DNA of 18,824 bases from Bacteroidales bacterium UBA1064 (GCA_002316235.1 DCDD01000040.1:1-18824), one strand, 5' to 3'; numbered from the stretch's first letter, positions 1-7,579 are shown. A program made the numbers and translations. Notes: generated by a model from the letters alone, not told the origin.

Positions 1-1254
1 TTCGCGAATTATCATTATAAAAATAAAAACAGTACCACTAAAACCCCATCCTAAAAGTAATTCGCCTTGAAAAGAAAACATTCCTTTTAAGATATCAAGT
101 GCATGTTGGGTTGAATTTGCTCTAAAAAAGACCCAACCAACCAACACTTGCAACATCACAAAGAACCATGCTGAAAATCGAATAATTTCGTTCTTATATT
201 GACGTTTAGGCCACTTTAAAATTCTTTCAACACTAAGAAAAAAAGCATGCAAAGCTCCCCAAACAACATAATGCCAAGCAGCACCATGCCACAATCCCGA
301 AATAACCATAGTAATCCACATATTAATATGCCCACGAATTTTACTTACTTGATTGCCACCTAGTGGAATATAAACGTAATCACGAAACCATGTTGTCAAT
401 GAAATATGCCACCTAGACCAGAAATCTTTTATTGAAGTCGCAGTGTAAGGATGATTGAAGTTGTCGGGAAAGTCATACCCCATCCAACGAGCTAGTCCTC
501 GGGCTATGTCGCTATAACCAGCAAAATCACAATAAATTTGGAAGGCAAAAGCAATTACCCCACCCCACAAAAAAAGTGAGTTTTCGCTAACCGCTGTACT
601 ATTAAATGCTGAAAACACTATTGGAGCCAGATTATCAGCAATTACCATTTTTTTGAAATAACCTTTCACTATTAGTCGGAAACCCTCCCACTTATCTTCC
701 TTTGATGGATTTCTTAGACCAATAAGTTGCGGAAGCATTTCTCTTGCCCGGATAATTGGTCCTGCCACTAATTGAGGGAACATTGATAGGTATGCAAAGA
801 ATTGTAATACATTTTTAGTAGGCTTTAAATTTCCTTTATACACATCAATGGTATAGCTCATGCTCTGAAAAGTGTAAAAACTAATACCTACCGGAGTGAT
901 TAAGAAAAAACTGTCAATCTGATTACTTAAAGTAGTACCAAAAAAATTATCAATGTTTTCTATGATGAAACCTGAGTATTTAAATAATGAAAGAGTACCA
1001 ATGTTTGCAAGTAAAGATAAAACTAACAAAAACCTTTTATATCTAGGGAAACTTGTAATTGCAAGTGCAGCAAAGTAGTCGATTAATCCGCTAAATATTA
1101 TTAGAAAAAGGAATCTCCAATCCCACCAACCATAAAATATAAATGATGCTAAAGTAAGTAAAGCCAACCTAAAAGTAACATTCGACTTTGTTAATTGCCA
1201 AAAGGCAAAAAAAAGAGTAGCAAAAATTAAGAATATGATTGAATTAAATAGCAT
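1..1254 (-). CDS. MBOAT-family O-acyltransferase (AlgI/DltB type), C-terminus cut by window edge
   Basis: The reading frame is open from an ATG at 1254 to the window edge (418 codons), so the C-terminus is missing. It encodes a very hydrophobic multi-pass inner-membrane protein. Family hallmarks are visible: a WHISLTTWFRDYVYIPLGG segment around residue 283, and GLWHGAAWH around residue 323. The second histidine matches in position the catalytic His of AlgI (about 322). AlgI-like MBOAT proteins move acetyl groups across the membrane for O-acetylation of exported polysaccharides, normally with a periplasmic SGNH/AlgX-type partner. Any such partner would lie left of base 1 and cannot be seen. 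The substrate cannot be inferred. Base composition is clearly more AT-rich than in the genes to the right of ~1834, hinting at a different origin of this segment. Family assignment is strong; the role in surface polysaccharide modification is inference. Confidence 0.92.
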   Translation of the reverse strand, partial: MLFNSIIFLIFATLFFAFWQLTKSNVTFRLALLTLASFIFYGWWDWRFLFLIIFSGLIDYFAALAITSFPRYKRFLLVLSLLANIGTLSLFKYSGFIIENIDNFFGTTLSNQIDSFFLITPVGISFYTFQSMSYTIDVYKGNLKPTKNVLQFFAYLSMFPQLVAGPIIRAREMLPQLIGLRNPSKEDKWEGFRLIVKGYFKKMVIADNLAPIVFSAFNSTAVSENSLFLWGGVIAFAFQIYCDFAGYSDIARGLARWMGYDFPDNFNHPYTATSIKDFWSRWHISLTTWFRDYVYIPLGGNQVSKIRGHINMWITMVISGLWHGAAWHYVVWGALHAFFLSVERILKWPKRQYKNEIIRFSAWFFVMLQVLVGWVFFRANSTQHALDILKGMFSFQGELLLGWGFSGTVFIFIMIIRE

Positions 1255-1282
1255 ACATTATGGTGCAATACATCAAAAATTA

Positions 1283-1310
1283 ACAAAAAAGCTATGCTAT
1301 ATTAATAGCA
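1283..1310 (-). terminator. Probable intrinsic terminator after the M43 remnant
   Basis: Read on the minus strand, a 6-bp AT-rich stem (TGCTAT/ATAGCA, plus-strand 1295-1300 and 1305-1310, 4-nt loop) is followed after four bases by six Ts (plus-strand A run 1285-1290). It lies about 30 bases past the stop codon of the protease remnant and before the MBOAT start. The stem is weak, so this is only a moderate call. Confidence 0.4.
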
Positions 1311-1338
1311 CAACTTTTTGTTAAAATTCTTTATTTAA

Positions 1339-1833
1339 TTATTCAATATCCAACGTTGACCCAAGCGATATTTCCGAATCACCTGAAATTTCAACAATCG
1401 CGCAAGGTTTAAGAATAACTTTGGAATTACTAACAACCTTGACATTCCTCAATGCAATAACATCTTGTGTAATGAATTGATCACTTGATAACGTTATATT
1501 TTCTAAGACATACATATGAGAAAAACAGGTTCTAATTGATTGATTTGCCCAGTAATTAACTGAATTTAACTGCTCTGAGCTAAATCTTGTTCTACAATTA
1601 TGTCGAGCATATGGCATAATTAGGTCTGTGGCGGGATTATATGCATCGCCATGGGCATCTATCCTGCCCCCTGTATATGCACAACTCTCATTAACATCGT
1701 CGGCAAAATTAAGTTTTGGATCAGCAGGAGTATCACAAAAGAAATCACCAGCTACCTCACAATTTGAACCATCCACGTATTCATTACGGCTTATTTCAAA
1801 ATCATTATGTGTGTGCGGTAGTCCAAAAAGGTG
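1339..1833 (-). pseudogene. 3' remnant of an M43 (pappalysin/cytophagalysin-like) secreted metalloprotease
   Basis: An in-frame ATG exists only at 1776, but recognisable family sequence continues upstream to 1833 with no methionine: HLFGLPHTHN, followed by VDGSNCEVAGDFFCDTPADP and, later, a DLIMPYA Met-turn-like segment and CRTRFS. In M43 enzymes the zinc motif is HExGHxxGLxH. Here the copy starts at the second zinc histidine; the first histidine, the catalytic glutamate and everything before them are absent. The upstream frame reads into the end of the neighbouring LiaF-like gene and meets a stop. After the catalytic remnant, residues from about ENITLSS to the end resemble the short beta-rich C-terminal domains ('3-coathanger stack' type) of secreted Bacteroidota proteins. 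The piece cannot be an active protease. It could be a genuine deletion scar or an assembly join. Confidence 0.8.
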
Positions 1834-1838
1834 AAGCT

Positions 1839-2558
1839 TTACAAATAGCTTTTAATATCACATCCGCCAAAAAGAGTTATCCCTGTAATAACCAGCTCGC
1901 TACTTTCATAATCTGTGGCAACGATTTGCTTACGTTTATCAGATATTCCTCCAAAAATTGAAACTGCCTCTATCCTGAGCTTCCAGCCGGCAGGTACAAT
2001 TATTTTGGAACCACCAAAAATACAGAGAACATTTAAGTTACTTGCTCCGGGTGCCAGCCTTGATTCCGATAGGTCAATTGTAGATCCGCCAAATATGTTG
2101 GTAATTCTCCCACCCATGAAATTATCAGTTTTAAACCGCTGCTCGGACCCTCCAAAAATTGACAGGTCGTCAACATAGTCATCCTTCCTGTTGGTTTGGT
2201 CAACTTTACCGGGTAGAAGCTGTTTACGGTTGTTTACTATAATTAAAACCCCGGTGATAAGAAAAATTGCTGGCCAGAATAGCTTTTTTAAGCCATTTGG
2301 GAAAACATAAATTTTAGCAAGCAGAAGTAAAATTCCAGCTGTTGCCAAAACTATCCCTGTTACTCTGGTGTTTTGAGGAACAATTAGAATCAGCCCCACT
2401 ATTGCTAGAAGGGTCTGCCATGAAAATACATACGAATGCCAGGCCGGCGGTAGGATATCGAAATTATTGAATAGCAGCAGAATGGATAGTATGACGAGCA
2501 GTGCACCTAAAACAACCCGGCTATTGCAGGTTATGTTCTTTCTACCTGTTGTTCTCAT
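1839..2558 (-). CDS. LiaF-like four-TM membrane protein (DUF5668 / cell-wall-active antibiotic response domain)
   Basis: 239 residues. The N-terminal half has four hydrophobic segments at about residues 15-31, 47-60, 65-81 and 93-108. The C-terminal half is a soluble domain with regularly spaced FGG motifs (about 135, 156, 181, 202 and 231), as in the LiaF/YvqF C-terminal domain, where each FGG marks a turn of a beta-rich fold. The ending FGGCDIKSYL is typical for the family, so the C-terminus looks native even though its stop codon directly abuts the broken protease remnant. In Firmicutes, LiaF inhibits the LiaRS envelope-stress system; Bacteroidota homologues usually lie alone and their role is not established. 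No LiaS/LiaR gene is present here. No convincing TAnnTTTG box was found in the 128 bases upstream. Confidence 0.85.
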   Translation of the reverse strand: MRTTGRKNITCNSRVVLGALLVILSILLLFNNFDILPPAWHSYVFSWQTLLAIVGLILIVPQNTRVTGIVLATAGILLLLAKIYVFPNGLKKLFWPAIFLITGVLIIVNNRKQLLPGKVDQTNRKDDYVDDLSIFGGSEQRFKTDNFMGGRITNIFGGSTIDLSESRLAPGASNLNVLCIFGGSKIIVPAGWKLRIEAVSIFGGISDKRKQIVATDYESSELVITGITLFGGCDIKSYL

Positions 2559-2686
2559 ATCTATAAAGTGTTAGATGTTAGTTATTTATATTATTTTGAT
2601 ATTTTCTTGTTCAATTGGGATTAGCGATAATTATTTATTTGTTTGTGATTATTACACGGTACCTCGGAATACCTATACAGCTATAT

Positions 2687-3775
2687 TTATTGGGCATTTT
2701 TTCTCTGGTAGAAGTGCGGTGAATCGCCATGTTCGCCATATCCAACTTCATGCCCGGCAAGCTGTATGCGGGCATCCAGACAATTTTTGCAATCATCAGC
2801 AGCATCGTCAACGCAGGGTTTATTCTCGTATAGCTTGTAGTCGTTACGAAATGCTCCTGGAGTAATGTTGGGCATCACCACGTTGGCCCCCACCTTAATG
2901 GCTTTTTCCCTTCCAAGAGGATCTATGGCTTGTAGGGCGGTTGGTGCAACTATGTTGATATTCTTCATCATTACCCTGATTAGCGCCGTCATTTTGAGCG
3001 AGAGGTCGAAACGTTCCGCAATTGGTAGTAGCTGTTCCCGGTATTCAAATAGGGGAGTATCAGGATGCTCCACGTAGGGGCCCATGCCCACCATGTCGAG
3101 GTCCATCTCCTGCATCCAGAGAAGGTCGTCGGCCAGATGTTCAAGGGTTTGGAATGGCAACCCGATCATTACGCCCGAGCCTACCTGGTAGCCAACCCGA
3201 CGGAGGCTTTTAAGACACTCTATTCTTGTTTTGTAATCGTGCAGGCTATCGTTAGGGTGCAGCTTTTTGTAGAGCTCCTGATTTGAACTCTCAATTCGCA
3301 GCAGGTAGCGTATTCCTCCCTTTTGAAACCACCGTCGGTATGTGTCCTCATCCTGTTCACCTAAGGAAAGGGTGATGCCAAGCTCGCCGTATGTTGCAGC
3401 ATTAATTTTACCGAGCAAGCCTTCAACCCGCGTTGCAAACTCGCGGGTGCTAATTTCACCTGCCTGCAGGGCAATGCTTCCGTATTTATTCTTCCAGGCA
3501 AAAATTGCCGCATCCACTATTTCATCGTCCGTAAGGTTGTAGCGATTAACCTTTTGGTTACCCGATCTGATACCACAGTATAAGCAATTCTTACGACATA
3601 CATTCGACATTTCAACCAGTCCACGGAGGTAAACCTTATTACCCAGATACTTTTCTTTTATTCCGGCCGCTTTGCTAAAGAGCTTAGCTCTTCCATCACC
3701 GGTAACCTGCAAGAGTTCTACCAGCTCACTTTTTGTGTATGATTCTTTCGCTAAAAGTTCCTCTATAAATGCCAT
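2687..3775 (-). CDS. hydE: [FeFe]-hydrogenase H-cluster radical SAM maturase HydE
   Basis: 362 residues, the usual length for HydE. The radical-SAM cluster motif CxxxCxxC is at C60, C64 and C67 (CRKNCLYCG), followed by family features such as MGPYVEHPDTPL in the middle and DPLGREKAIKVGANVVMPNITP near residue 290. HydE acts with HydF and HydG to build the 2Fe subcluster of [FeFe]-hydrogenases, so a hydrogenase and the other maturases should lie elsewhere in the genome; none is in this window. The gene stands alone with about 300 bases upstream, including a promoter-like box at 3929-3936. A HydE-like paralogue of the biotin synthase/PylB superfamily is the main alternative, but the motifs fit HydE best. 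Confidence 0.87.
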   Translation of the reverse strand: MAFIEELLAKESYTKSELVELLQVTGDGRAKLFSKAAGIKEKYLGNKVYLRGLVEMSNVCRKNCLYCGIRSGNQKVNRYNLTDDEIVDAAIFAWKNKYGSIALQAGEISTREFATRVEGLLGKINAATYGELGITLSLGEQDEDTYRRWFQKGGIRYLLRIESSNQELYKKLHPNDSLHDYKTRIECLKSLRRVGYQVGSGVMIGLPFQTLEHLADDLLWMQEMDLDMVGMGPYVEHPDTPLFEYREQLLPIAERFDLSLKMTALIRVMMKNINIVAPTALQAIDPLGREKAIKVGANVVMPNITPGAFRNDYKLYENKPCVDDAADDCKNCLDARIQLAGHEVGYGEHGDSPHFYQRKNAQ

Positions 3776-3928
3776 AAGCTTTGTATTCTTTAATTTTTCA
3801 AATGGTAGAGCCCCATGCTATCCCATCGCCCTGTTATTTGGCTGACAGCCTTCATTCAACTTCGTTTTTGCCGGGGTAAATCAAATATTGGGCTGAAAAT
3901 CCCATGAAAATGGTTGGCTGCAACAGCA

Positions 3929-3936
3929 CAAAGGTA
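3929..3936 (-). promoter_or_regulatory. Candidate Bacteroidota -7 promoter box for hydE
   Basis: On the minus strand this reads TACCTTTG, an exact match to the Bacteroidota sigma-ABfr -7 consensus TAnnTTTG. It would give a leader of about 150 nt before hydE. No clear -33 TTG lies at the expected spacing, so this rests on the -7 match alone. The rest of the 296-base gap (3776-4071) shows only weak short inverted repeats (for example around 3955-3985) and no gene. Confidence 0.4.
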
Positions 3937-4071
3937 TAAAAATTGGATTTTTGACCATTTATATTTCATCCTTAATAAATGGATGATTGACAGCATTCAT
4001 TAAAATGTTGGCTTGGTCAAATGTATTGCAGCACAGAGCAATGTAGCCGGGTTGTGAGTTGGCCGATTATG

Positions 4072-4467
4072 CTAACGGTATGATACACATCGGTAGGGCA
4101 GGTTTATTTCGGGTAATTCGAAAAGAACAATGCCCTCGGTTAGCAGGTCTTCATCCTCTTCCTGGTAGTTCCATACAACCTCAATATCAAAGTGGCTGTT
4201 TTTAAAGTTAGACATTTTGATGAGCAGCTCTCTTAGGTACTTGTACGATGAAGAGTTGATATATTTAAAGTTCATATCCACTATAATCTTGCAAGGCTTC
4301 TTGTTTTTCATGTACTCGTAAAACTCGTCAACCCACTCCATGATAACCTGGTAAAATTCTTTGGCATTCTCGGGGTGTGAGATGCCCGAAATGGAAAAAA
4401 TCTTGGTTTCGGGGTCAAAGTAAACTTCAGGGGAGTCTATTTCTGCTTCAATATATAGGGAATCCAT
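4072..4467 (-). CDS. DUF1987 / SiaC-family regulatory phosphoprotein
   Basis: 131 residues, matching the normal length and pattern of the SiaC (DUF1987) family: a start such as DSLYIEAEIDSPEVYFDPE, a SISGISHPENAKEFY stretch, and the central VDMNFKYINSSSYKYL with consecutive serines at about residues 72-74. In Pseudomonas aeruginosa, SiaC is an anti-sigma-antagonist-like protein phosphorylated by SiaB and dephosphorylated by the PP2C-type SiaA, acting with the diguanylate cyclase SiaD. The Ser stretch here lies near the phosphosite of that family (Thr68), so one of the serines is a plausible site (inference). No SiaA, SiaB or SiaD partner is adjacent, so its circuit here is unknown. The gene appears monocistronic. 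Confidence 0.82.
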   Translation of the reverse strand: MDSLYIEAEIDSPEVYFDPETKIFSISGISHPENAKEFYQVIMEWVDEFYEYMKNKKPCKIIVDMNFKYINSSSYKYLRELLIKMSNFKNSHFDIEVVWNYQEEDEDLLTEGIVLFELPEINLPYRCVSYR

Positions 4468-4716
4468 ATTTATTTTTGCTTATCAGCGTAAAGATATTAC
4501 ATAATTACAGCTTGGGCAAACTGTAAGGCCTTTTCTTTGATTAATGTCCTAAAACGTAAAACGAAGTACCGGTATAAGTAGATAAATGGCAAAGGGAAAG
4601 TTGAAAATTTTAATTATACAGGGTGTGGTTCATAATAAACAACAGTCGTTAAAAATTTTTCAATTTTTTCGTAGTAATAATTTTCGTTATAATTTCATTC
4701 AATAAAAATTTGGTAT

Positions 4717-4724
4717 TATATTTG
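4717..4724 (+). promoter_or_regulatory. Candidate promoter (-7 box) of the structured RNA
   Basis: The sequence TATATTTG exactly matches the Bacteroidota -7 consensus TAnnTTTG. A near match to the -33 element (TTTC at 4693-4696, one mismatch to TTTG) lies 20 bases upstream, which is the expected spacing. Transcription would begin near 4729-4731, just before the paired region. Bases 4468-4716 upstream are AT-rich and show no gene. Confidence 0.5.
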
Positions 4725-4730
4725 TCCTAT

Positions 4731-4863
4731 TCAGTTTGGTTTCCATAGTTTACTGGGAGGTTAGTTTGTATATTTTTTCTAGGTAGTTTGATGGAAACCA
4801 GTTGGTTTTTTCAGTAAATCGTGTGTTTGGGGAGAAGAAGGCCGAAAGGCCTTCTTCGTTTTA
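4731..4863 (+). ncRNA. Candidate structured small RNA with possible pseudoknot and own terminator
   Basis: Four lines of sequence evidence agree. A promoter-like box ends at 4724. A 10-bp perfect stem pairs 4737-4746 (TGGTTTCCAT) with 4791-4800 (ATGGAAACCA). A 7-bp perfect stem pairs 4749-4755 (TTTACTG) with 4812-4818 (CAGTAAA) and can be extended by G-U pairs at both ends. A GC-rich hairpin with a GAAA loop and a short U-run ends the element. The two stems interleave (A-B-A'-B'), which is H-type pseudoknot topology with connecting loops of about 2, 35 and 11 nt, the first of which is a permitted length. Alternatively stem A closes a rod-like hairpin, as in 6S-type RNAs. No sensible ORF lies inside; the longest from ATG 4791 is eight codons. 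I do not recognise the family. It could be a trans-acting sRNA, a 6S-like RNA or a relic. Confidence 0.5.
4834..4862 (+). terminator. Intrinsic terminator of the structured RNA
   Basis: A perfect 10-bp stem (GAAGAAGGCC at 4834-4843 with GGCCTTCTTC at 4848-4857) closes a GAAA tetraloop and is followed by GTTTT. The U-run and GNRA loop exist only in the plus-strand reading. On the minus strand no T-run follows, so it serves the convergent DMT gene (stop at 4880) less well, although that is possible. Confidence 0.7.
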
Positions 4864-4879
4864 GTACCAGCACAACCCA

Positions 4880-5254
4880 TCACTTTTTGAATACGAAGTA
4901 AACTGCTAGCACCATAAAGCAAAAGCCGATTAGGTGGTTTATTCTTATGCTTTCGGTTTTGAAGAATAGCACGGTGAAAATTATAAATACCAGCAGGGTA
5001 ATCACTTCCTGAATAACCTTTAGCTCCAGGAGTGAAAATGGGCCGCCATTTTCCTTGTAACCTAAACGGTTGGCAGGAACCTGAAAAAAATACTCGAAGA
5101 GGGCTATACCCCAGCTGATCAGAACTATGCCAACTATACCAAAATTTTGAAACCATTTGAGCTCCTTGAATTTCAAATGCCCATACCATGCCATGGTCAT
5201 AAAGGTGTTCGAGATAACAAGCAGTAAAATTGCCATCAACCCTCTGTTTGCCAT
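4880..5254 (-). CDS. Small DMT-family membrane protein (DUF486)
   Basis: 124 residues with four predicted transmembrane segments at about 7-24, 38-57, 80-98 and 105-122. The loop FEYFFQVPANRLGY and the segment QEVITLLVF(I)IFTVLFF are characteristic of the DUF486 family, distantly related to the drug/metabolite transporter superfamily. Such four-helix proteins probably act as dimers; the substrate is unknown. A TAnnTTTG box at 5284-5291 would give a leader of about 25 nt and supports this start. A longer out-of-register frame across the same bases (4779-5300) is a shadow. Confidence 0.85.
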   Translation of the reverse strand: MANRGLMAILLLVISNTFMTMAWYGHLKFKELKWFQNFGIVGIVLISWGIALFEYFFQVPANRLGYKENGGPFSLLELKVIQEVITLLVFIIFTVLFFKTESIRINHLIGFCFMVLAVYFVFKK

Positions 5255-5283
5255 ATACCTTACTTTTACATTGTTTGCGGGTG

Positions 5284-5291
5284 CAAAGATA
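5284..5291 (-). promoter_or_regulatory. Candidate -7 promoter box for the DUF486 gene
   Basis: On the minus strand it reads TATCTTTG, an exact TAnnTTTG match 30 bases before the start codon. The -33 element is not evident. Confidence 0.45.
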
Positions 5292-5437
5292 GCATTCCAC
5301 CGGTAATTATGCCTTACTGTAGTTTACATCGAAACCAGGTAAAAGTGTTTGGAGAGGAGCACCGGCCGTTAAAAACATGAATTTCAGCTTGAATGATGAT
5401 TTCGTGCGCTGGTTGGCTATAATGAATAATTCTAAAT

Positions 5438-5445
5438 TACCTTTG
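5438..5445 (+). promoter_or_regulatory. Candidate -7 promoter box for the yicC-gmk-nadD operon
   Basis: TACCTTTG matches TAnnTTTG and lies about 20 bases before the yicC start. A TTG at 5413-5415 sits 22 bases upstream, slightly more than the usual -33 spacing. With the oppositely directed box at 5284-5291, it makes the 211-base gap 5255-5465 a divergent promoter region. Confidence 0.5.
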
Positions 5446-5465
5446 TACAAATTAAAACAGGAATT

Positions 5466-6347
5466 ATGCTAGTTTCGATGACGGGTTTTGGAAGGGCGGA
5501 AATGCAGCTGGGCAGTAAAAAACTTATAGCGGAAATTCGCTCGCTCAACAGCAAGCAGCTCGATTTAAGCATCAGGATTCCATCCATCTACAGGGGCATT
5601 GAGATGGATATCCGTTCCATTATTGCGCAGCAGCTGGTCAGGGGAAAGGTTGACTTTCAGCTGAGTTTTGAGGAAACAGCCGAATCGGCAACTACCCCAA
5701 TTAACAGGGATATTTTTGAAGGCTACCTGCTGCAGATTAAAGAAATAGCCCGTCAGTTCGAAATTGACATTACAAACGAATCGCTAGTGCAGACAATTCT
5801 AAGGTTACCCGATGTGCTTCGTGTTAACGGCAAGGATGTTGTGGGTGAGGATGAGCTCAATTCAGTTAAAAAACTTTGCTCCAATGCGGTAGAGAGTCTT
5901 GTAAACTTCCGCAGGCAGGAGGGCAGCGTGCTGTATAACGATATTAAAAACAGGGTTTTGCTCATTCTTGATTTGCTTCAAAAGGTTGAACCCTACGAAA
6001 AGCAGCGAATTGAGGATGTGAAGAAAAGGCTTCGGGAGGCGTTAAAAACGCTCGAAGATGATGTAAAGATTAATTCCGATCGGTTTGAGCAGGAGGTTAT
6101 CTATTACCTTGAAAAGCTCGATATTACGGAGGAAAAGGTAAGGTTGAAAAACCATTGCAAGTATTTCCTGGAAACAGCGGGGTTGGATGAGCAGGTTGGA
6201 AGGAAGCTGGGCTTTATTGCGCAGGAAATGGGGAGGGAAATCAACACCATGGGTTCTAAGGCCAACCATTCAGATATTCAGAAAGTTGTGGTGCAAATGA
6301 AGGATGAGCTGGAGAAAATCAAGGAGCAATCGCTCAATATTCTTTAA
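5466..6347 (+). CDS. yicC: YicC-family endoribonuclease
   Basis: 293 residues, the full family length. The N-terminus (MLVSMTGFGRAE, then EIRSLNSKQLDL) is the YicC N-terminal signature. The end carries the DUF1732 signature: GFIAQEMGREINTMGSKAN followed by IQKVVVQMKDELEKIKEQ. E. coli YicC is a metal-dependent RNase that helps degrade certain small RNAs; here the acidic and helical C-terminal domain is complete. It is the first gene of a plus-strand group, 51 bases before gmk, an order common in many bacteria. The start fits the conserved N-terminus and the nearby promoter-like box. Confidence 0.93.
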   Translation: MLVSMTGFGRAEMQLGSKKLIAEIRSLNSKQLDLSIRIPSIYRGIEMDIRSIIAQQLVRGKVDFQLSFEETAESATTPINRDIFEGYLLQIKEIARQFEIDITNESLVQTILRLPDVLRVNGKDVVGEDELNSVKKLCSNAVESLVNFRRQEGSVLYNDIKNRVLLILDLLQKVEPYEKQRIEDVKKRLREALKTLEDDVKINSDRFEQEVIYYLEKLDITEEKVRLKNHCKYFLETAGLDEQVGRKLGFIAQEMGREINTMGSKANHSDIQKVVVQMKDELEKIKEQSLNIL

Positions 6348-6398
6348 CCGTTTGTAAATTCTTCTAAACTTTGCTACTATTACTCCTCACTTAACGGC

Positions 6399-6974
6399 AT
6401 GGATGGCAAGCTACTTATATTCTCAGCACCTTCGGGATCGGGCAAAACAACCATTGTTAAGCACCTGCTCGATTGCTTTCCCGAGTTAGAATTTTCGGTT
6501 TCGGCATGCAGCCGGCCTCCCAGGAAAGGTGAGGTTAACGGAGTAGATTACCATTTCCTCACGGTGGAGGAATTTAAGAAGCGTATTGCTGGCAACGAGT
6601 TTGTTGAATGGGAGGAGGTGTATCCGAACTTGTTCTACGGAACCTTATGGTCTGAAATTCATAGAATATGGAACAAGGGAAATCATGTGGTGTTTGATGT
6701 GGATGTTAAGGGCGGATTGAACCTGAAAAAGAAATTTCCCGATTGCTCCCTGGCTGTGTTTGTCATGCCCCCCTCTATGGAGGATCTTAAGCAGAGGCTT
6801 ATAAAACGAGGCTCCGAAGACGATGAATCGCTAGCACTAAGGCTAAACAAAGCAAAGGAGGAAATTGGGTATGCCAGCCAGTTTGATGTTGTTTTAATTA
6901 ACAATCAGGTAGAGAAGGCTTTTATGGAGGCTGAAAGAATTGTCAGGGATTTCATAAAAATTGACCAGACATGA
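6399..6974 (+). CDS. gmk: Guanylate kinase
   Basis: 191 residues, the usual size. The P-loop is at residues 11-18 (PSGSGKTT), followed by the GMP-binding region (SACSRPPRKGEVNGVDYHF, with the conserved Arg pair and Tyr) and the VFDVDVKGGLNLKK segment. The enzyme phosphorylates GMP to GDP with ATP in the cytosol and is normally essential. It shares an ATGA overlap with nadD, so translation is probably coupled. Confidence 0.96.
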   Translation: MDGKLLIFSAPSGSGKTTIVKHLLDCFPELEFSVSACSRPPRKGEVNGVDYHFLTVEEFKKRIAGNEFVEWEEVYPNLFYGTLWSEIHRIWNKGNHVVFDVDVKGGLNLKKKFPDCSLAVFVMPPSMEDLKQRLIKRGSEDDESLALRLNKAKEEIGYASQFDVVLINNQVEKAFMEAERIVRDFIKIDQT

Positions 6975-7579
6975 AAATAGGCTTATTTTTTGGTTCCTAC
7001 AACCCCATCCACATCGGCCATCTGGTTATAGCCGATTTTATTCTTGAATTTTCCGATCTTGATGAGATTTGGTTTGTTGTAAGCCCTCAAAATCCTTTTA
7101 AAAGCATTGATGAGCTTGCTGCCGATGAGCATCGCCTTAACATGACAAGGCTGGCTATTCCCGAAAAGAACACCCGGATGAAGGTGTGCGATGTTGAAAT
7201 GGGAATGCCCCGACCCTCCTACACAATTGACACGCTCAGGAGACTGGAGCAGGAAAGCCCCGGGTGCACTTTTGTGATTCTCTTAGGTTCGGATAACATT
7301 GCTGGTATCCATGATTGGAAGGAATCCGCCGCCCTGATAAATGGCTGGGATTTTTATGTCTATCCCCGTGAAGGTTCCTTTAATCCTAAAAATTTACCTT
7401 CCGGGCGCTTTACCCTTATTGACGCTCCTGTAATAGGGATTTCGTCAACTCAAATTCGCCACCTGATTGCCCATGGTGTAGATGCTTCCGGATACGTTCC
7501 CGATGATGTGTGGGATTACATCATAAAAAACAAGATTTACGGTTATGGCACAACGCTCACTGCTAATGCTGACAAATAA
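6971..7579 (+). CDS. nadD: Nicotinate-nucleotide adenylyltransferase
   Basis: 202 residues. The nucleotidyltransferase signature GSYNPIHIGH is at residues 8-17 and ISSTQIR at 157-163, both needed for ATP binding. PSYTIDTL and LGSDN are also in their family places. It adenylates nicotinate mononucleotide in NAD synthesis. The start overlaps the end of gmk by four bases (ATGA). Its transcript ends at the strong hairpin at 7686-7710. Confidence 0.96.
   Translation: MKIGLFFGSYNPIHIGHLVIADFILEFSDLDEIWFVVSPQNPFKSIDELAADEHRLNMTRLAIPEKNTRMKVCDVEMGMPRPSYTIDTLRRLEQESPGCTFVILLGSDNIAGIHDWKESAALINGWDFYVYPREGSFNPKNLPSGRFTLIDAPVIGISSTQIRHLIAHGVDASGYVPDDVWDYIIKNKIYGYGTTLTANADK

Noticed and set aside
1834..1839. 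HindIII site as proof of a cloning chimera
   Set aside because: The same hexamer occurs several times elsewhere in the window, so its presence at the join may be chance; left as a question under findings.
4779..5300. 173-residue minus-strand frame overlapping the DUF486 gene
   Set aside because: It runs through the ncRNA terminator and the DUF486 gene in another register and has no recognisable family features; it is a shadow.
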